From Spodoptera frugiperda (lineage: Eukaryota; Arthropoda; Insecta; Lepidoptera; Noctuidae), in assembly GCF_023101765.2 (NCBI RefSeq), contig NC_064238.1, forward strand, positions 4,276,001 to 4,340,000: DNA of 64,000 bases, given 5' to 3'. The notes below the pieces were generated by a model that ran no database searches, was not told the origin of the DNA, and saw only the letters and a program-made list of their open reading frames with translations. Shown in pieces: positions 30,313-43,781 of this stretch (positions are counted from its first letter, which is position 1; the number at the start of each line of letters is the position of its first letter). The position numbers and the translations under genes were made by a program.

Positions 30313-33300
30313 ATTGGAGCTACATGCCAAAAAAATAGCACAATGACTTTCTTGAAATGAGGCAGAATAGTCAATAACATTTTTTTATGAAGGAGATTTG
30401 AAATATTTGATGTTGGGACTTTTAGATCCGTTGATTTAAAATAAATATCTGGGTATTTATACGCAAAGTAAATAGATTTGTAAGTACGTCTGGAAAGATT
30501 CATACGGAGCAAGTGCGTATGTAGCTCAGCTCTGGTAAATTCGACTCGCTTCGTCTAGTTAATGTTATATTTATGATAGATGTATAAAACAGATAGCATG
30601 GAATCTGATGAAATCTATTTATTGACTGCGCAAACATCGTGTGAAAGGAAGCTTTTGGGCCATTTCCTGGCGCTGAGTGAAATGGGGCCGAGCGTGCCGT
30701 GACGCATGTTTTTACCTCTGCATCCGCTTATAATTATATCTTTTTTCTAATCGTATTTTTCTATGAATTCTATTAGCTCCCACCCTACTCAGTTACACAT
30801 GAAAAACTAATCATGGATTACATATATTCGCAAAAACCTGATGAGTCTACAAATGCTCAGGAACTAAGAAATGTTAGCAGACAAGATACTAGGTAAAGCT
30901 ATATCTATTAGGTATTTAGCTACACAGTAATCTATAGTGACCAACTAGGTTATCTACAATTAAGATCTAGGTACCGAAATAATAGTTCTTAATTAAGACC
31001 TTTCAAAACAAGGAAACGATAAAATGTCACTATGTAGTGGCTAGGCTAGTGTTTGTTTGCGTACTATGGTATATCTATACCTAGGTATTACTCCACAGAA
31101 GTTAGCACGAACGTTGCTTTGTTGCTTTAATTACTTACGGTAGGTTATTTCCGCAGTTTCGCTTCGTTATCGAGAAATCATTAAATCTCAATCTTCTTTT
31201 GTCCAAATGTTTGGAACGTTAGTGATATCGAAGTATCGTTTATCATCCGTTTTGTAGAATGATGACTTATCTAAAAAAATCGACATTTAGTACAGGGATT
31301 TCAGAAAAACGTGTTAGAAAATTAAAATAATTTAATCGGTATCGGTTGAAATCGTCATAATCGGTATAAAATCCTAAATCAATCTAAGATACGTAGGTAC
31401 TTAGTCTAGGTAAGCATTTTCCTATAGCCTAAATAGAAACATCAATATTCCAGACTATAATCTAATAATCTATCCCTATTCCTAATTTTATCCTAATCCC
31501 TTCAGCAGTTTTTATGTGATTGAGTAACAAACATGCACACAGACTCACAGACTTTATTATAATTTATAATTTATATTACATAATGCAAGATAGCAATATA
31601 AAAAGAAAATTAGGTAGGTATGCACAAAAAAATAATTGTGTTGCGTCGTATAGTGTTAGAATAAATGTCCTGTAAACAAATCGTGTCTGTTCGTTAGAAA
31701 TCTCAAACAACAATAATGATTTTACCGTGACCACGATCTTTAACGTGACTCGACTTTAAATTCCTGACGTTTCCATTGTAATGAACCTGCTGACGATAAA
31801 ATCGATTATTAAAATTTAAATCGATTTTTTGAAAGCTTTAATATTATTTAAGTTTTTTGTCGATTTTTCATTAAAACTTGAAACGATATAAGGAGTACCT
31901 ACCTGAAACCTAGTTAACTTTTTCAGATACTTAAATATAATTTTAATTTCTGTTAACACCTAAAAACTTTTCATCTCATGCCATCATATACAACGTTTAA
32001 CTTATAATTCTAACAACTATAAAATAAAGTCGTAAATAAATTGACTTGGAAATCGAACTCTGATCAAACTAGCGAGACCACACGGCGCTGATCCTTTATC
32101 CCACGACGCGCACGCACCTCACGGAATACCTAATAAGCTATCGAGTTCAATGCACAAGGTTGCGCTTGCTCTACCAGTATCTTTATTCTAGTGCCCACTT
32201 CGTCTACTCGCCTCGAAATGTTAAGATGTCGGTGCAGAATAGCCAGTAATTAGGTTTTTTTCTATACTTCTACAACTCATGTCTCAGTGCAGATTTCTTC
32301 TAGACACGGCTAAAAATAACTTGATTACTTACACAAAAAAAGCTAACTGGCGGCAACTCAGAGAATGAAAAGTTAATTACGTTTTAATAGATCTTTAAAA
32401 GAACGTTTTAGCAGAACCCGAACGATGAAAAAACAAGGTTGAACGAATTCTATAAGCAACCATCTGGTCCAGAGTAGGTAGGTACAGACTGTAGACAGAC
32501 GTTTTCCTCAAGCCTGGATACTGTACGATGTTATTTTAGAAAGCGCTCCAATACGTCGGTTCAACAACCAATAAACTATGTATCGAAAGGACTGTTTAGT
32601 ATTTAATGTTAATTAAAATTTATTGTTGTCAAAAATCGGTATAAGCAGGAAGTGTGGGCCTTCCCGGCGGCGCGAGTGAAGCCCTGGGGCGGAAGCAGCG
32701 GCGGTCGGCTCGGCGACAAGCTTGCATTACAAATAACCCCCTAATGAACGCACGTGCGTTACTTACTGCCAGATTGGGTCGATTACCTGCCTTCCGAAGC
32801 GACCAAGATAATCCTAGTTAGCTAACTAACTTTTAGTCATTTGTCTACAGCACCATACCACCGTGACTAAATGATTAGAAGCTTTTTTTACAGAATTACA
32901 CAGCTGGGTATTTGAAAAGTAATATTGTCTGTTAAAACGCTTGCTAAGCTAATTTTAATTATTATGCATTTAAAACACTAATGTTAGAAGATTCAGGAAC
33001 GTAGTGGTCGGTCAGTGCAGTCTAAACACAGACATCACCTCCAGATTTTCCTGAAGGTTTAATCTCACTAATAATATTTGCTAACCCGTTTTAAAGAAAA
33101 ATTGTGTAAACTACTACTATAACAGACGTTTGTTTACATGAGGGGCCCAGGTGTTTGCCCGTGAACGCTCTTCTGCATCGCCTCTACCATTTTTTTTTTA
33201 TATATTTAGATACACGTACACAACAAACTGACGTATGGCAGACGCTACTACCGGACCGTTTCTACTTAAAAATATTGTTACTTTTAACAAATATTATTTT

Positions 33301-33533
33301 TTATCAGGTAGATAATGAGTATACTTAAATCGTTTCTATGTCGGAACGCAGATCTACGCGAGACACAATGAGTTTTCTATTGTCTCCTACATATACAGAC
33401 AAGAGGTTAATCCTACCCATGATTAATGTGTTTTGAAAGTCGCTTCATCGCAATTTGGAAAGCGTTCATTGCAACACCATTACCGTTGTCGAAGGTATCG
33501 AGTGTAGAATGAATAAATGTATCGACACAGCCA
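30313..33533. other. Intergenic DNA, nothing identified
   Basis: AT-rich with no exon supported. A G+C-rich island at about 32645-32730 (ggcggcgcgagtgaagccct) stands out and could be a regulatory element or an untranslated exon. Several short dispersed relics are possible but not assignable. Confidence 0.4.
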
Positions 33534-36258
33534 TTAAAATTTGATCGACATCGAGCACACGCGCGTGACGGCATCCCGTGGCCTCCATGTAGCGCATGCA
33601 TCGTGGAGCCATATAGCAACAATTAGGAACAAGGCGCTTGTATCACTGACGGCCATTGTAGGATGACGACGCTTCTCTAGGACGTCGCCGCGAGTAGCTG
33701 TAAGTGTTGACACGTAGCTTATTGTTTATCAATCGTTCATTCTTATAGATTCTGAACGGGAACTAGATACTATCAAGTACCTAGGTACTAGATGTTAATT
33801 GAGTTTTATATATCTAAATGTAATTAATGCATCTAATTTGCGTACACACAACTTTGACCTCGAGGACGTTCCGATCAAAAATAAGCAATATTATGCTGGC
33901 GCCAGCCCCAGACGTCGCAAGCGCAGCCCACGCCTACGTAAGACCGTATTTTAAACTTGACTGGAATGGCGCCAGACACCGCACCGAGGATCTTACTCTC
34001 TCGACCTGCCCGTTAACGAGAGTTATGACCGCGTAAACATTCCTTTTTAGGAAACGCTTTTGTTCTTTGTATATTCATGTAGCTAATTTGTAACCGAAAT
34101 AAGACTGAGCTTCTAATTACTTCGCTCAGAAATGTTTGTTTATGAGCCTATGTTTTCAAATTTAAAAAAGATTAAGGAACTCACCAAGCAATGCCTCCTT
34201 GCTCAAGTTGTGAATGTTGCAGTAGATGTGATGGTCGGTCGCCACGACTGGCGCTGCTGTCGTTTCACCTCCAGCCTCCATTAACTTTAGCTTCGCTGTT
34301 AAATCTTGTACATCTGCAATATTTTGTATCAACATTAATCTTCCATTGTACTTGAGTCACCTTCCTACAAACATTTAAGTGTGTACTTCGCTGCGGCCGT
34401 AATCAAATTTTATTTTGGTCAACGCCATAAGGAGGTGGGCGGTTAATTAAACTGAATCAATACTACAGTTCTAATTTCGGAATAGTCGAATGCAACGAAA
34501 ACCGTTAGCTATTGTTACGCGTGCGGTCCGCTAGGCAGGTCAAAATTAGTAGCGCACATGTTCAAACAAACTGGTATTGTTTACATGGGATCGGTGAGCG
34601 CGCGCTGCCACAGAATTGGGTCTACGCAGCTACGCCTACGCCTGCTAGCTTAAATTTACGACTTTTACTTATTATTTTGATTGAACACTTCGAGAATAGT
34701 CCAGAAAGCTCTCTATGTGAGTGGTCCAAATGATAAGTCCGTTAAAATAATCAAAAAATCCGAAACTGCATTTTACGTAAGGTTGAAAGGTATAGCAGAT
34801 GCCTTAATAATAGGTACCTATGTCAATACCTAGTTATCATTGTAATTTTGAGATATACGTATTCATATAGGTGCTGTAGATATAGCTCATATTTATCCCT
34901 TCCCTACCAACACAATTTCTACCGAAGAGATGAACCAAACCTTAAATAAATAATTCGCATGGTGTAAACACGTTGGACGCTGTATAATTTGTGGTTTATT
35001 TATTCAGGATGGACGATCAGCTTGCGCGACCTCCGTGTAATGTCGTTTTTATTATCCAGACGACGATTACGTCGGACGAATATCAACAGAAGTGGATAAC
35101 GAACTTGTGGGACGTCTAGTTTGTTTCAAATGCTGCGGTTGGACTAGCAATAAAATCATGTTCTACAACAATAAACGCTTTGTTGTGGTATCTAAACTTA
35201 CAGGGCACGGGTTGTTTACAGTATTTTTTCTACGCAACTTCAAATTTTAAAATATGTTTATGTTTTACCATCATAACTTTATGATATGAAATTTAACTCG
35301 GCACTGGACAGACTTGGTGTGAACATTATACAAATTATAAAATCTTGTGTTAGATCAGGATAGAATATCTTAATCTTGTGTTATATCTCTAAGGACTGGC
35401 CTTACTTCTACCTATAGGTACATATCTATAGACACAACTTTGAAGATGATCGATCGATTCGATCGTGAATTCAAATTGGTATGTTGCCAAAATGCCTATA
35501 AATAATTTAACCAAACATATTTCGATAAAAGTGTTTGGCAATGGTTTGAAATGGAGTGCTGCAGATCGAACTGTGGCATAGGTACCTACTATTGGAGAAT
35601 TGTCCAGCTATTGATGGAAATTGAATGGTTTTGGTTGTCTTAATGAAAGAAAAGTTACTATGTACTAAAGTGTTATCGTGTTTATAATGTAACGGGCTAC
35701 AGGTCGCAAAGTTGTTGATTGAACAGAGAATAGTAATTTTTCAATTTATCTAGTGGATAGTAAGGCATTAATTTTCATACCTGATTTAAGCGCTCGCTTA
35801 ATAACCCTCCACTGCCTTGCATGGTAGAGAGACATCACCAGGACCACGACAAAGAACACGAGGCAGCCGCTCGCAGCCACAGTCAGGCTGATCGTTTGCA
35901 GGTCCCACGCCACTGCATTATTAGATGTCACTTCACTATCGTAGTCCACATACTCGTACTCCTCATCACTGGGAACCAGTTCACTCGATTCATTGTTTTT
36001 TTTAAGCACCTGTTTCGGTGTATTGAATGGAGAGATCTGGGCTTCGAACAACGACTGGCAGATAGTATCTCTGTGGATCTCGCAGGGGTATCTGACGACC
36101 AGTCGTTTGGCAGGGTCGCATCGGGTGCAGGGCGTACAGGTGCCACGCTGCCGGTCCCACCAGCTCACGCCACGCTCGCAGGCGCCGCCACTTCCCGCCA
36201 CACTCCCAAGTGCCAGTGTAGCAACCAGCAAACACAGTTTGGGTATGTCTCCTTGCAT
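33534..36258 (-). CDS. wgn: TNF receptor superfamily protein, wengen-like
   Basis: Minus-strand exons 35781-36258, 34185-34313 and (less certain) 33534-33697 join in phase to 256 residues. A signal peptide (LCLLVATLALGSVAG) is followed by one cysteine-rich domain with Cys 27, 41, 44, 47, 59 and 67 (core SWWDRQRGTCTPCTRCDP), an acidic Tyr-rich stalk, a transmembrane helix at about 122-144 (LTVAASGCLVFFVVVLVMSL) and a cytoplasmic tail with DHHIYCNIHNLSKEALL. Wengen is a receptor for the TNF ligand Eiger that signals to JNK in Drosophila. Single-CRD Grindelwald is the alternative, but the SWWD...CTPCTRCDP core and the HIYCNIH tail favour wengen. The last exon rests only on a good acceptor (cacttacag), phase and an open frame. 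The ATG at 36258 follows an acceptor-like tgcag, so an untranslated first exon upstream is likely. Confidence 0.75.
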
Positions 36259-38370
36259 TACCTGCAATGTTTGGTAAATATAATGAACTAAGCTCCTACG
36301 GATGTTTGATGTAAGTATGTTGCAGACAATTATGTGCTTAGACAGGCGTGATAATGGTAATGGCCAGAACTAATAGATCTGTCAGGTTATCTAATGGTAG
36401 AGCAGTCATGTAGTAGGTACTGTATCTACCTTGTATCTCCCGAATAGGTATTTGGGAGCTGTTATTTTATAATTAACAATAAAAATGTAATGGTGTTGCT
36501 AAGTCTAACTAGTCTATTTATGCTCGCAGAGAAGGGTATGTACTAAGTAGTACACACCATCCACTTTAATAATTTTTAATTAGATTCTAAAAGCTATAAA
36601 CAACTACATACATATCCATAACTTTCTATAGTTTTACGCCAAATACGACATTGGAGGTTGCCTAATTAGAAATAGAATCGGTACCTACTCTTTAGGGTAT
36701 GTTAAGTGTTAGTACGTGAGTAAATAACAACACCTCATTAGTTGATGGCCAGTGTACATGTTAGGTATCCTAGAACAATTATCTAACTAAGGAGGTACAT
36801 AACCGCACATATTTAATTAATTGTGGGTACTTTTAAAATAATGATAGAAATAACAAATAATATTACCTCCTTGCTGACACTCATGTATGCTGCCTAAGTA
36901 TTCATGAAGGACCACATCTCAGTACGGAATAATTACGTTCGTTTAGAAAGCTCACTTTCACCGGTGTCACTGTCGAATGTTTTATATCGACTATTTGTAT
37001 AAAACTTCTGTGTTAAATCCATTAACACTTTGGTTTATCACTAGCACACCCACAGTTGTTGTTTTTGATGAATAGTATTATTAGAGTGAGCGCACAAGAT
37101 GCGCTGTGGCTTGGTCGCGGTCGCCGTCCGTTCTGCGCTGCGCGGGAGACGCGGCAACACATTGAACTGTTCTGAGCGGTCCCCTATCCCTCCTACCATG
37201 CAGGATGCGCGTACACGTTACTAACGTTACCGGGCAATCCGGGCATTAGAAACGTACGATACATAAGCCATTCGATATTGCGGCTTTTTCTCAGTAGACA
37301 AATTCATAGTTCTTGGTATTATTGACGGTTTTTTTTACATATTTAGTTAGAATGGAACGAAATATTCAAAATTGGCTATGATTGTTTTATTTTAAAAATA
37401 CCGTTAAAATTGGTGAGGGTATTTAGTATTTATTTATATTCATTATTTGTAAAGGCCGTGAAAACAAAAAAATTAACGATAATATCATTTGTAACTGTTA
37501 TAATTTTTTTTGATCGGTTTATAATTGCCGTAATTTTAATATAATATTATAACGTATTTTCACGATTAATAAAAAACGATAATTCAAGCTTGCGTGTAAC
37601 GAAGCGATGGAAGTATCCTTCAATAACAGTGTTGCTAATTTGAGAAATTATCCTGAAAATTGGGTGTTCTACAAAAACCTATTTATTATCTTATTTTGCC
37701 TGCGATAATTTGGTCATTTCACACACATCTTGGTCATTGGCAGACATTTTAGATTGAGATCGGTTATTAAATTCGGGCGTAAATCTAAATATTTAAGCTC
37801 TTAGGAGGAGAAAAAATTATTCTTTTTACTAAAATACGATAAAGTTAAAGATTATTGGTATTAAAACAAAACTATTCAGTAGATTAGAACCTAATTTATT
37901 AATTGATTTATGTAATAAATCAAGGACGATACAAAAGTTTTTGGGTAACACCGATAAATGTCAACTTAATGTCACTGTCATGTCACAATTGTCCATTGTT
38001 CTGACTTTTGCGTTCAATAAAATTGATAAATCACTAATGGATTAGGTTAGGTTAGATAGCATTAATTATATTTACCACTCTGTCTAAAAGTCACGATTAG
38101 AGAGAAATAAAACTATACCTAATGAAATTCGTGTATCATGCAGTCGATTCAAAACTTCCCATGTCATAAGATTCAAATTTCGAATCATCTTTGACTTGTC
38201 ACAGGGTGAACTTGTAAAATTTTAGATTTAAATACATAAGTTTTGTTTAAAGTGTGTGATTATTGTATTAAATATATATAGAGTAAGTTAGTGGAGGTAG
38301 GATCTACGGATACTTCTAATTTAATAACAATACTGAATGTGTAAACTTTATTTTATTTAAGTAAGCAAAT
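36259..38370. promoter_or_regulatory. Divergent region wengen / TMEM41B
   Basis: No coding sequence recognised. A CpG-rich patch at about 37085-37210 (gcgctgcgcgggagacgcgg) is a good candidate for the wengen promoter or 5' UTR exon. Donor-like sites on the minus strand near 36860-36900 would fit a 5' UTR intron. The rest is AT-rich. Confidence 0.4.
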
Positions 38371-40134
38371 ATGAACGCAAATAATGCTCGAAGACGAAAT
38401 TCTCGCGCACGAAACACTCAAGGTGATATTCAAGATCCCTATATATCCTCCACGGTCCGTATCCCTCACCAAACCATAACTAAACCAAGAATAAGAAACA
38501 TAAGAACTGATTGTATTGGATTGTTTCACCCTCTCACAAGTACCTATCCCTCACGTTCCTTATTTCCTTTGTTATTTAATGCATAGTTTAATTACGTAGC
38601 TAGTTAATGAGTAATGTTATTTAGATTAGCTAATTAATTCCAACAACCTACTATTCCACTATTGTGTTATTTTTTCTTGTGTTTGTTCAAAACTGTTAAT
38701 GTAAATTTGTTTTTTAGATTCTACAACTAGTGTGACCACTAGTGCTGAAGACTTATCTACGTCTAAAGCTTTGATATTAGTTGGAATAATATTTGTATCA
38801 TCCCTGCTGGCTTTGGGGCTGCTATACAAACAGTTTCCAGATTTAGAAGAGTAAGTACCTATTTGAATTTTTCTATTTCATTATTAATGAATTGGAATTG
38901 GAACAAAGTACATTATTCATAATTTATTTATGGAAACTTTGTGCTGACCTTTGATATATATTTTTTTTAATATTCTTAAGTACTTTTTCTGGTACAGTTT
39001 GTATTGTATGTTCAATCAATATCATTATAATGTAATAAGTTCATTTTGACTGTATAATGTATTGGCTTATATTGTAAATTATAATGTGTGTTTATGTTAT
39101 TGATTACTTTGTTTTCCTTTCCAGACATGAAAAACAACATTTGCATTTACCATGGGACCTTGAAGATGCTAAACATTTAGGTTTAGTGCTAGACCGATAT
39201 AAGGAAAAGTATTTTTACGAAGTATTATTTGGAGTGTTCTTAGTTTACATATTGTATCCTTTTCATACTACAGCACAATGATATTAAGGTTTTTATTAAT
39301 GAAATAATCAATATATGCATATAACAATGATATCCTTAACTTGTATCTCAGTTTGCAAACATTTGCAATACCTGGATCAATTTTTTTAAGTATCCTTTCA
39401 GGTTTCTTGTTCCCATTCTACCTAGCATTACTCTTAGTATGCTGCTGTTCTGCAATAGGTGCAAGTTTATGTTTCTTCTTGTCTAACCTTCTTGGTAAGA
39501 AGTTAGTGAAGAAATTCTTCCCAGAGAAAGCTGAGCAATGGGCCAAAGCAGTGACCAAGCACAAAAATAATCTGCTCAACTACATGATATTTTTGAGGGT
39601 GACACCCTTTTTACCAAACTGGTTCATCAATATGTCCGCACCTGTTATAGGGGTGCCCTTAGTACCATTTGCTTTGGGAACATTCATAGGTAAGTTGACG
39701 ATAAACATTACATAATAAACAGTACTCTGTGGTATTAATGTTATTTAACTTGTGGTTTAAGATAAGATGGCTGTTTAGATTTTATGACCTTTACTGTTAA
39801 TTGTAGGATAGATAAACTATTCTGTTTAATGTATGGAAGCCCATGGAAGGTCATGTCTCACATATTGATTATAACCTTGTTTACTCTCAGAATGTCCTTC
39901 ATAAAATTTTTATTAAGTTCAATGTATTGGAGTTATAGAGAGAACTGTTTTGTCATGTTTACAGGAGTAGCCCCACCATCATTTGTGGCCATCAAAGCTG
40001 GACAAACTCTACACACATTGACATCAACAAGTGATGCATGGTCGTGGACCTCAGTGACCGTACTAAGTGTATTCGCACTCATCTCTTTAGTACCAGTATT
40101 CCTAAAAGACAAGTTGAGAGAAAAGTTTGAATGA
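38371..40134 (+). CDS. TMEM41B: TMEM41B, ER lipid scramblase (VTT/DedA family)
   Basis: Five plus-strand exons: 38371-38422, 38718-38850, 39125-39253, 39352-39689 and 39965-40134. They join in phase to 273 residues, close to the human length. TMEM41B is a polytopic ER phospholipid scramblase needed for autophagosome formation and lipid mobilisation. The VTT core is unmistakable: YIFLQTFAIPGSIFLSILSG, LRVTPFLPNWFINMSAPVIG and GVAPPSFVAIKAGQTLHTLT. The N-terminus is Arg/Asn-rich and cytosolic, followed by a first membrane helix (ALILVGIIFVSSLLALGLLY). An AATAAA at 40180 lies 46 bases after the stop. TMEM41A was considered, but the motifs match TMEM41B. Confidence 0.93.
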
Positions 40135-40356
40135 AAACATTTAGTTCATTTTTAGTTAATTTTATTTATTTTATGATTTAATAAATTGGTGTTTTGTACA
40201 TTCCATTTTTGTATTTTAATTTTTGGTGTATTCCCATAATCTATAAATAAATAATAAATATAGAAGAGACAGATCTGTCTATGTTATTGAGCTTAGGAAT
40301 GCATAGCCGGTGAGCATAAATAGAATAATTTCTTAAACACTATGTAAAAACTCTGG

Positions 40357-42268
40357 TCAGCAATATGACCCGACATGAGCAATAAATGTGTTGTTGCCCA
40401 ATGAGCTCTGGACTGCAGGCCTCCAATACCACCAGTTGTACCACACTGCAAGAAATAAACAATCATGTATTTCATAAAGTACTTCATGAGAGCACAGTCA
40501 AGATTTTTGTTTCATAAATGGTAATATGCAATAAATCTTAGTTCATTAAAAGAAATACAGACTTGTTATTTTAGATGTAAAAGAATACAATAGTACATAA
40601 ATAAAATTGCACTACAAAATGAATACTCACATAAATAAGTTTCCTTCAATTCAACTTTCAGTGGCTTGCACTGGTGTTTACATTCTTCAGCTGGTAACAA
40701 ATGTATTTCTCTAGATCCGCTTAAAGCTAATAGAAATGAGAAACTGCATTCTGTATCAGGAATATTGAAAGATCTTTGACTTGTGTCAATGATTATAAAT
40801 CTTTCAGTGCTTTGTCCAAACTTTGGGACTACTTTTGGTCTTGGTATAACTTGTCTTAATACTTTTGCTACATTCATGTTATTGAATTTCCTGTAAAGAA
40901 AAAGTAAAAGTGAATTGAGAACAATATTCTTTTATAAACCCAATTAGAATGTGTTCAATACATTTTGGTATCTCACACTCTGCCATGTAGGCTTTGAATA
41001 ACAAATCAAATTACCTTATATAATAACTAAGTAAATCAATGGAATAAAATAACTATCAAGTATAAAGGTTCTTGAGATGCAAAACTTACCAGATATAGAA
41101 ACTCTGGTCATCTATTGGTCTGTCAATAAATAAATAATGGGGACTTGAATAATACTTGTTATTTGTTAAAATCTTTGGAGATTCTTTATCAAATGTCTCT
41201 TTGTTTAATAAATACATTTGCTTTAACATTTCCATGTTTATTATCTGCTGTTCAGTCTGAAATAAAAATAATACATATTTTCTAAATTAACACATTAAAC
41301 ACCATGGGGGGCAAATGTGACCAGCACTAGTGGAGGATTTGCCCTAAAGAGATTTTTGTTGGCAGTCAGTCTTAACGTTTTGCCAGGTATATGAGACAAC
41401 AATAGAATACACATTGTGTCTGCACAGCTGTCCTTCAACATACAACAGGTTAATTGACATTTGGTTCAGAAAAACTGATATAAAAGAAGATAACAAGTAA
41501 AAAGGACAATTCACCTCATAAATAAATGGTGCAGTTTGTTGCTGACTGACTGGTTTTGGATCATAAACCTGTCTGATGTTGGTCACTGTACTACAAGGCC
41601 AGCAGTCCATGTCAACAACAGCAAAGTAAGGATTTTGTATCAAACACGTTTCATGATAGTATTCTGCAAAAGAAAACTAAATAGTGAATTACTTGTATGG
41701 TTAGGTATTATCCCCTTAACCCTTTAAGCACCTATATTGCATATAATAATATGCAACACATATTTCAGTGTCTCTGCCCCTCATGTTGTATTGATGCGAC
41801 AGAGAACATGCATTATTTTTTCGTTCTATTCACAAGATTGCTCCTCCTTATTTAGAGTAAATATTATTTTGTGTTTTGTAGTCACGTGCTAGGGAGCACG
41901 GTAATTGATATTAAACTGTTACATTTACCTGTTAGGGAAGGGAACAGTGATATAAATGGTATTGACATTTTTCTCAATAGTTTCAAACCGGGGTAAATAT
42001 ACTCTTGTAAGTTACATACGACACTGCTGTATATACTTTTATAATCATAAACTATGTAAAGAGTAATGAGAAGTCCAACAAGTAAAACTCTATATTTAGT
42101 AACAGCTCTGCGCTGTACATTAGCAGGGCGGTCAGCATCATCTAGTGTTTCTAGAGAATTTAAATACATTCTTCGAAATTCATCCTCAGTCATGCCGGCG
42201 TCAATACATTGCTTTTTGAGATTTTTTATTGAATTGGAATATTCTTGTATAACTTCGTGGTTCGACAT
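40357..42268 (-). CDS. C6orf89 (bombesin receptor-activated protein)-like membrane protein
   Basis: Five minus-strand exons: 41929-42268, 41515-41663, 41090-41256, 40631-40890 and 40357-40445. They join in phase to 334 residues. An N-terminal helical cytosolic part (NSIKNLKKQCIDAGMTEDEF) precedes one transmembrane segment (YRVLLVGLLITLYIVYDY). The lumenal part has NPYFAVVDMDCWPCSTV and ends YNWWYWRPAVQ ... HVGSYC. These are hallmarks of the C6orf89 family, a type II Golgi/nuclear-envelope protein of poorly known function. The gene is convergent with TMEM41B (223 bases between stops). Family recognition is from memory of the DCWPC and NWWYWRP motifs; the role in insects is unknown. Confidence 0.78.
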
Positions 42269-43781
42269 GATAGATACAAAGTCATTAAGAATAAAATATT
42301 TTTTCTGATCTCCAGAGTAATGAAGATTGGAATTGGTTTTTTCAGAAATATCACAATAACAACATCAACACGTCGACTTTCATGATCAGCTGATTAAGTT
42401 GTCAATGTCAAATATAGCTGTCATTAATAAAATACGTTTTTTAAGGTTCGGATACAAAGCTTTTTGCTTACAGAGACAGAGAGGAAGCCTACAGAACACC
42501 GAAAACCTGGCTAGTAAAATTGACTGAGTCCGATAGCGATAACCAATATTTTTTAAGAATATTTCTCAAGGATGACTATTAAGTAACTGTAATTAATGTT
42601 TTATTATTTTAATAACATCTAATAAATAAATTACATTTACGAGTACAGTAATGGAAGGGTATTCGTAGGATGTAGGAACTGTGACGTGTAATAAGGAGCT
42701 AGTTAAGTCGATAGATTCAGAGCTACACAAGTACCCACCTACGCCACCTTTTGGCAGTTCAAAATACATTTTTTCCATTTCTCCAGAGAGATCTTATCAC
42801 AAATTCTCGTTTCTTTTTTATCATTTCAAATAATCCATGTATTATATTTTTGGTTTTGATTGTACCTTCCATCCATCAATCTTAAATTCATTAAATAATC
42901 AAAGGATTATGTTAATCACAAGACATTAATGTGCTTAGATACCCAAGTATCTATGTAAGCACTTCATTTGTAGCATTGTAGCTAATTACAAAATAACACG
43001 GAATTCCGTGTTATTTTCTAACCGCGTATTTTTAAATATAAGTACTTATGTACTTGGTCTTATTGAAAGAAAATAGCTTGGTCAGCATACGTCATCAATT
43101 AATAACGATTTCATAATCGATAAGCATAAGCCATTCGAATCTCTTTTCAGAAATCTGATAAGGGTCGGCCTTCGACTTTTGAGACATACCCACCTTCGTA
43201 CCTACCTACTTATGTCTTTTTATTGAAAATTCCTCTTTTGGAGTCGGCAAAACATGTGTTTGTTTATTTTAGTACCTAATAAAATAATAATCTTAAAGGA
43301 AGTCAACTAACAGTCAGATTAGATGTAAATTAATCAAACAAAGAAGCAAGTTTCATTAACTTTATACGAGAAACAAGGTGATCTCCTGATCACGGAGCTA
43401 TGGTTGAGCCTATGAAAATAGATGTGAACCCATCGAAAGTTTCTAATGTATTAAATAATAAAAACAATAATTAGACACTAATATTGGTTTCTTTCACTGA
43501 GACGATAAGATAAGACAAAGTAACTACGTGTTGGGGCCTTTTGATAACACGACTGATGTATAGAATGCTGTCAATACGACGATTTGCTCTCTTACGACGA
43601 CAAGTTTTAAAATAAACAACATATTTTTTTCATTTCAAAACATTTCAGTGCGATTATTATAGTGGTGTTCATAAAGCAATATTTTTGCTGAATCATGTGA
43701 TTATGACTGATACGTTAAGTGCAATTTTATATGGATAATGTCATTGTACAACTTGAGAAAATGCAGGAAAAAGGAGAATAG
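42269..43781. other. Intergenic DNA
   Basis: Upstream of both flanking genes, which are divergent. No exon supported. It contains a perfect 28-bp palindrome at 42990-43017 (half-site aaaataacacggaa). Otherwise AT-rich. Confidence 0.5.
42990..43017. repeat. Perfect 28-bp palindrome
   Basis: The half-site aaaataacacggaa is followed with no spacer by its exact complement ttccgtgttatttt. It could be the core of a small foldback or a dimeric protein-binding site. Confidence 0.8.

Noticed and set aside
30133..30512. Open frames with poly-Phe
   Set aside because: Produced by translating the A-run at 30238-30261; the DNA belongs to a repeat element.
36002..36291. Other frames overlapping the wengen first coding exon
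   Set aside because: They are alternative frames of the same exon; the frame with signal peptide, six cysteines and membrane helix is the real one.
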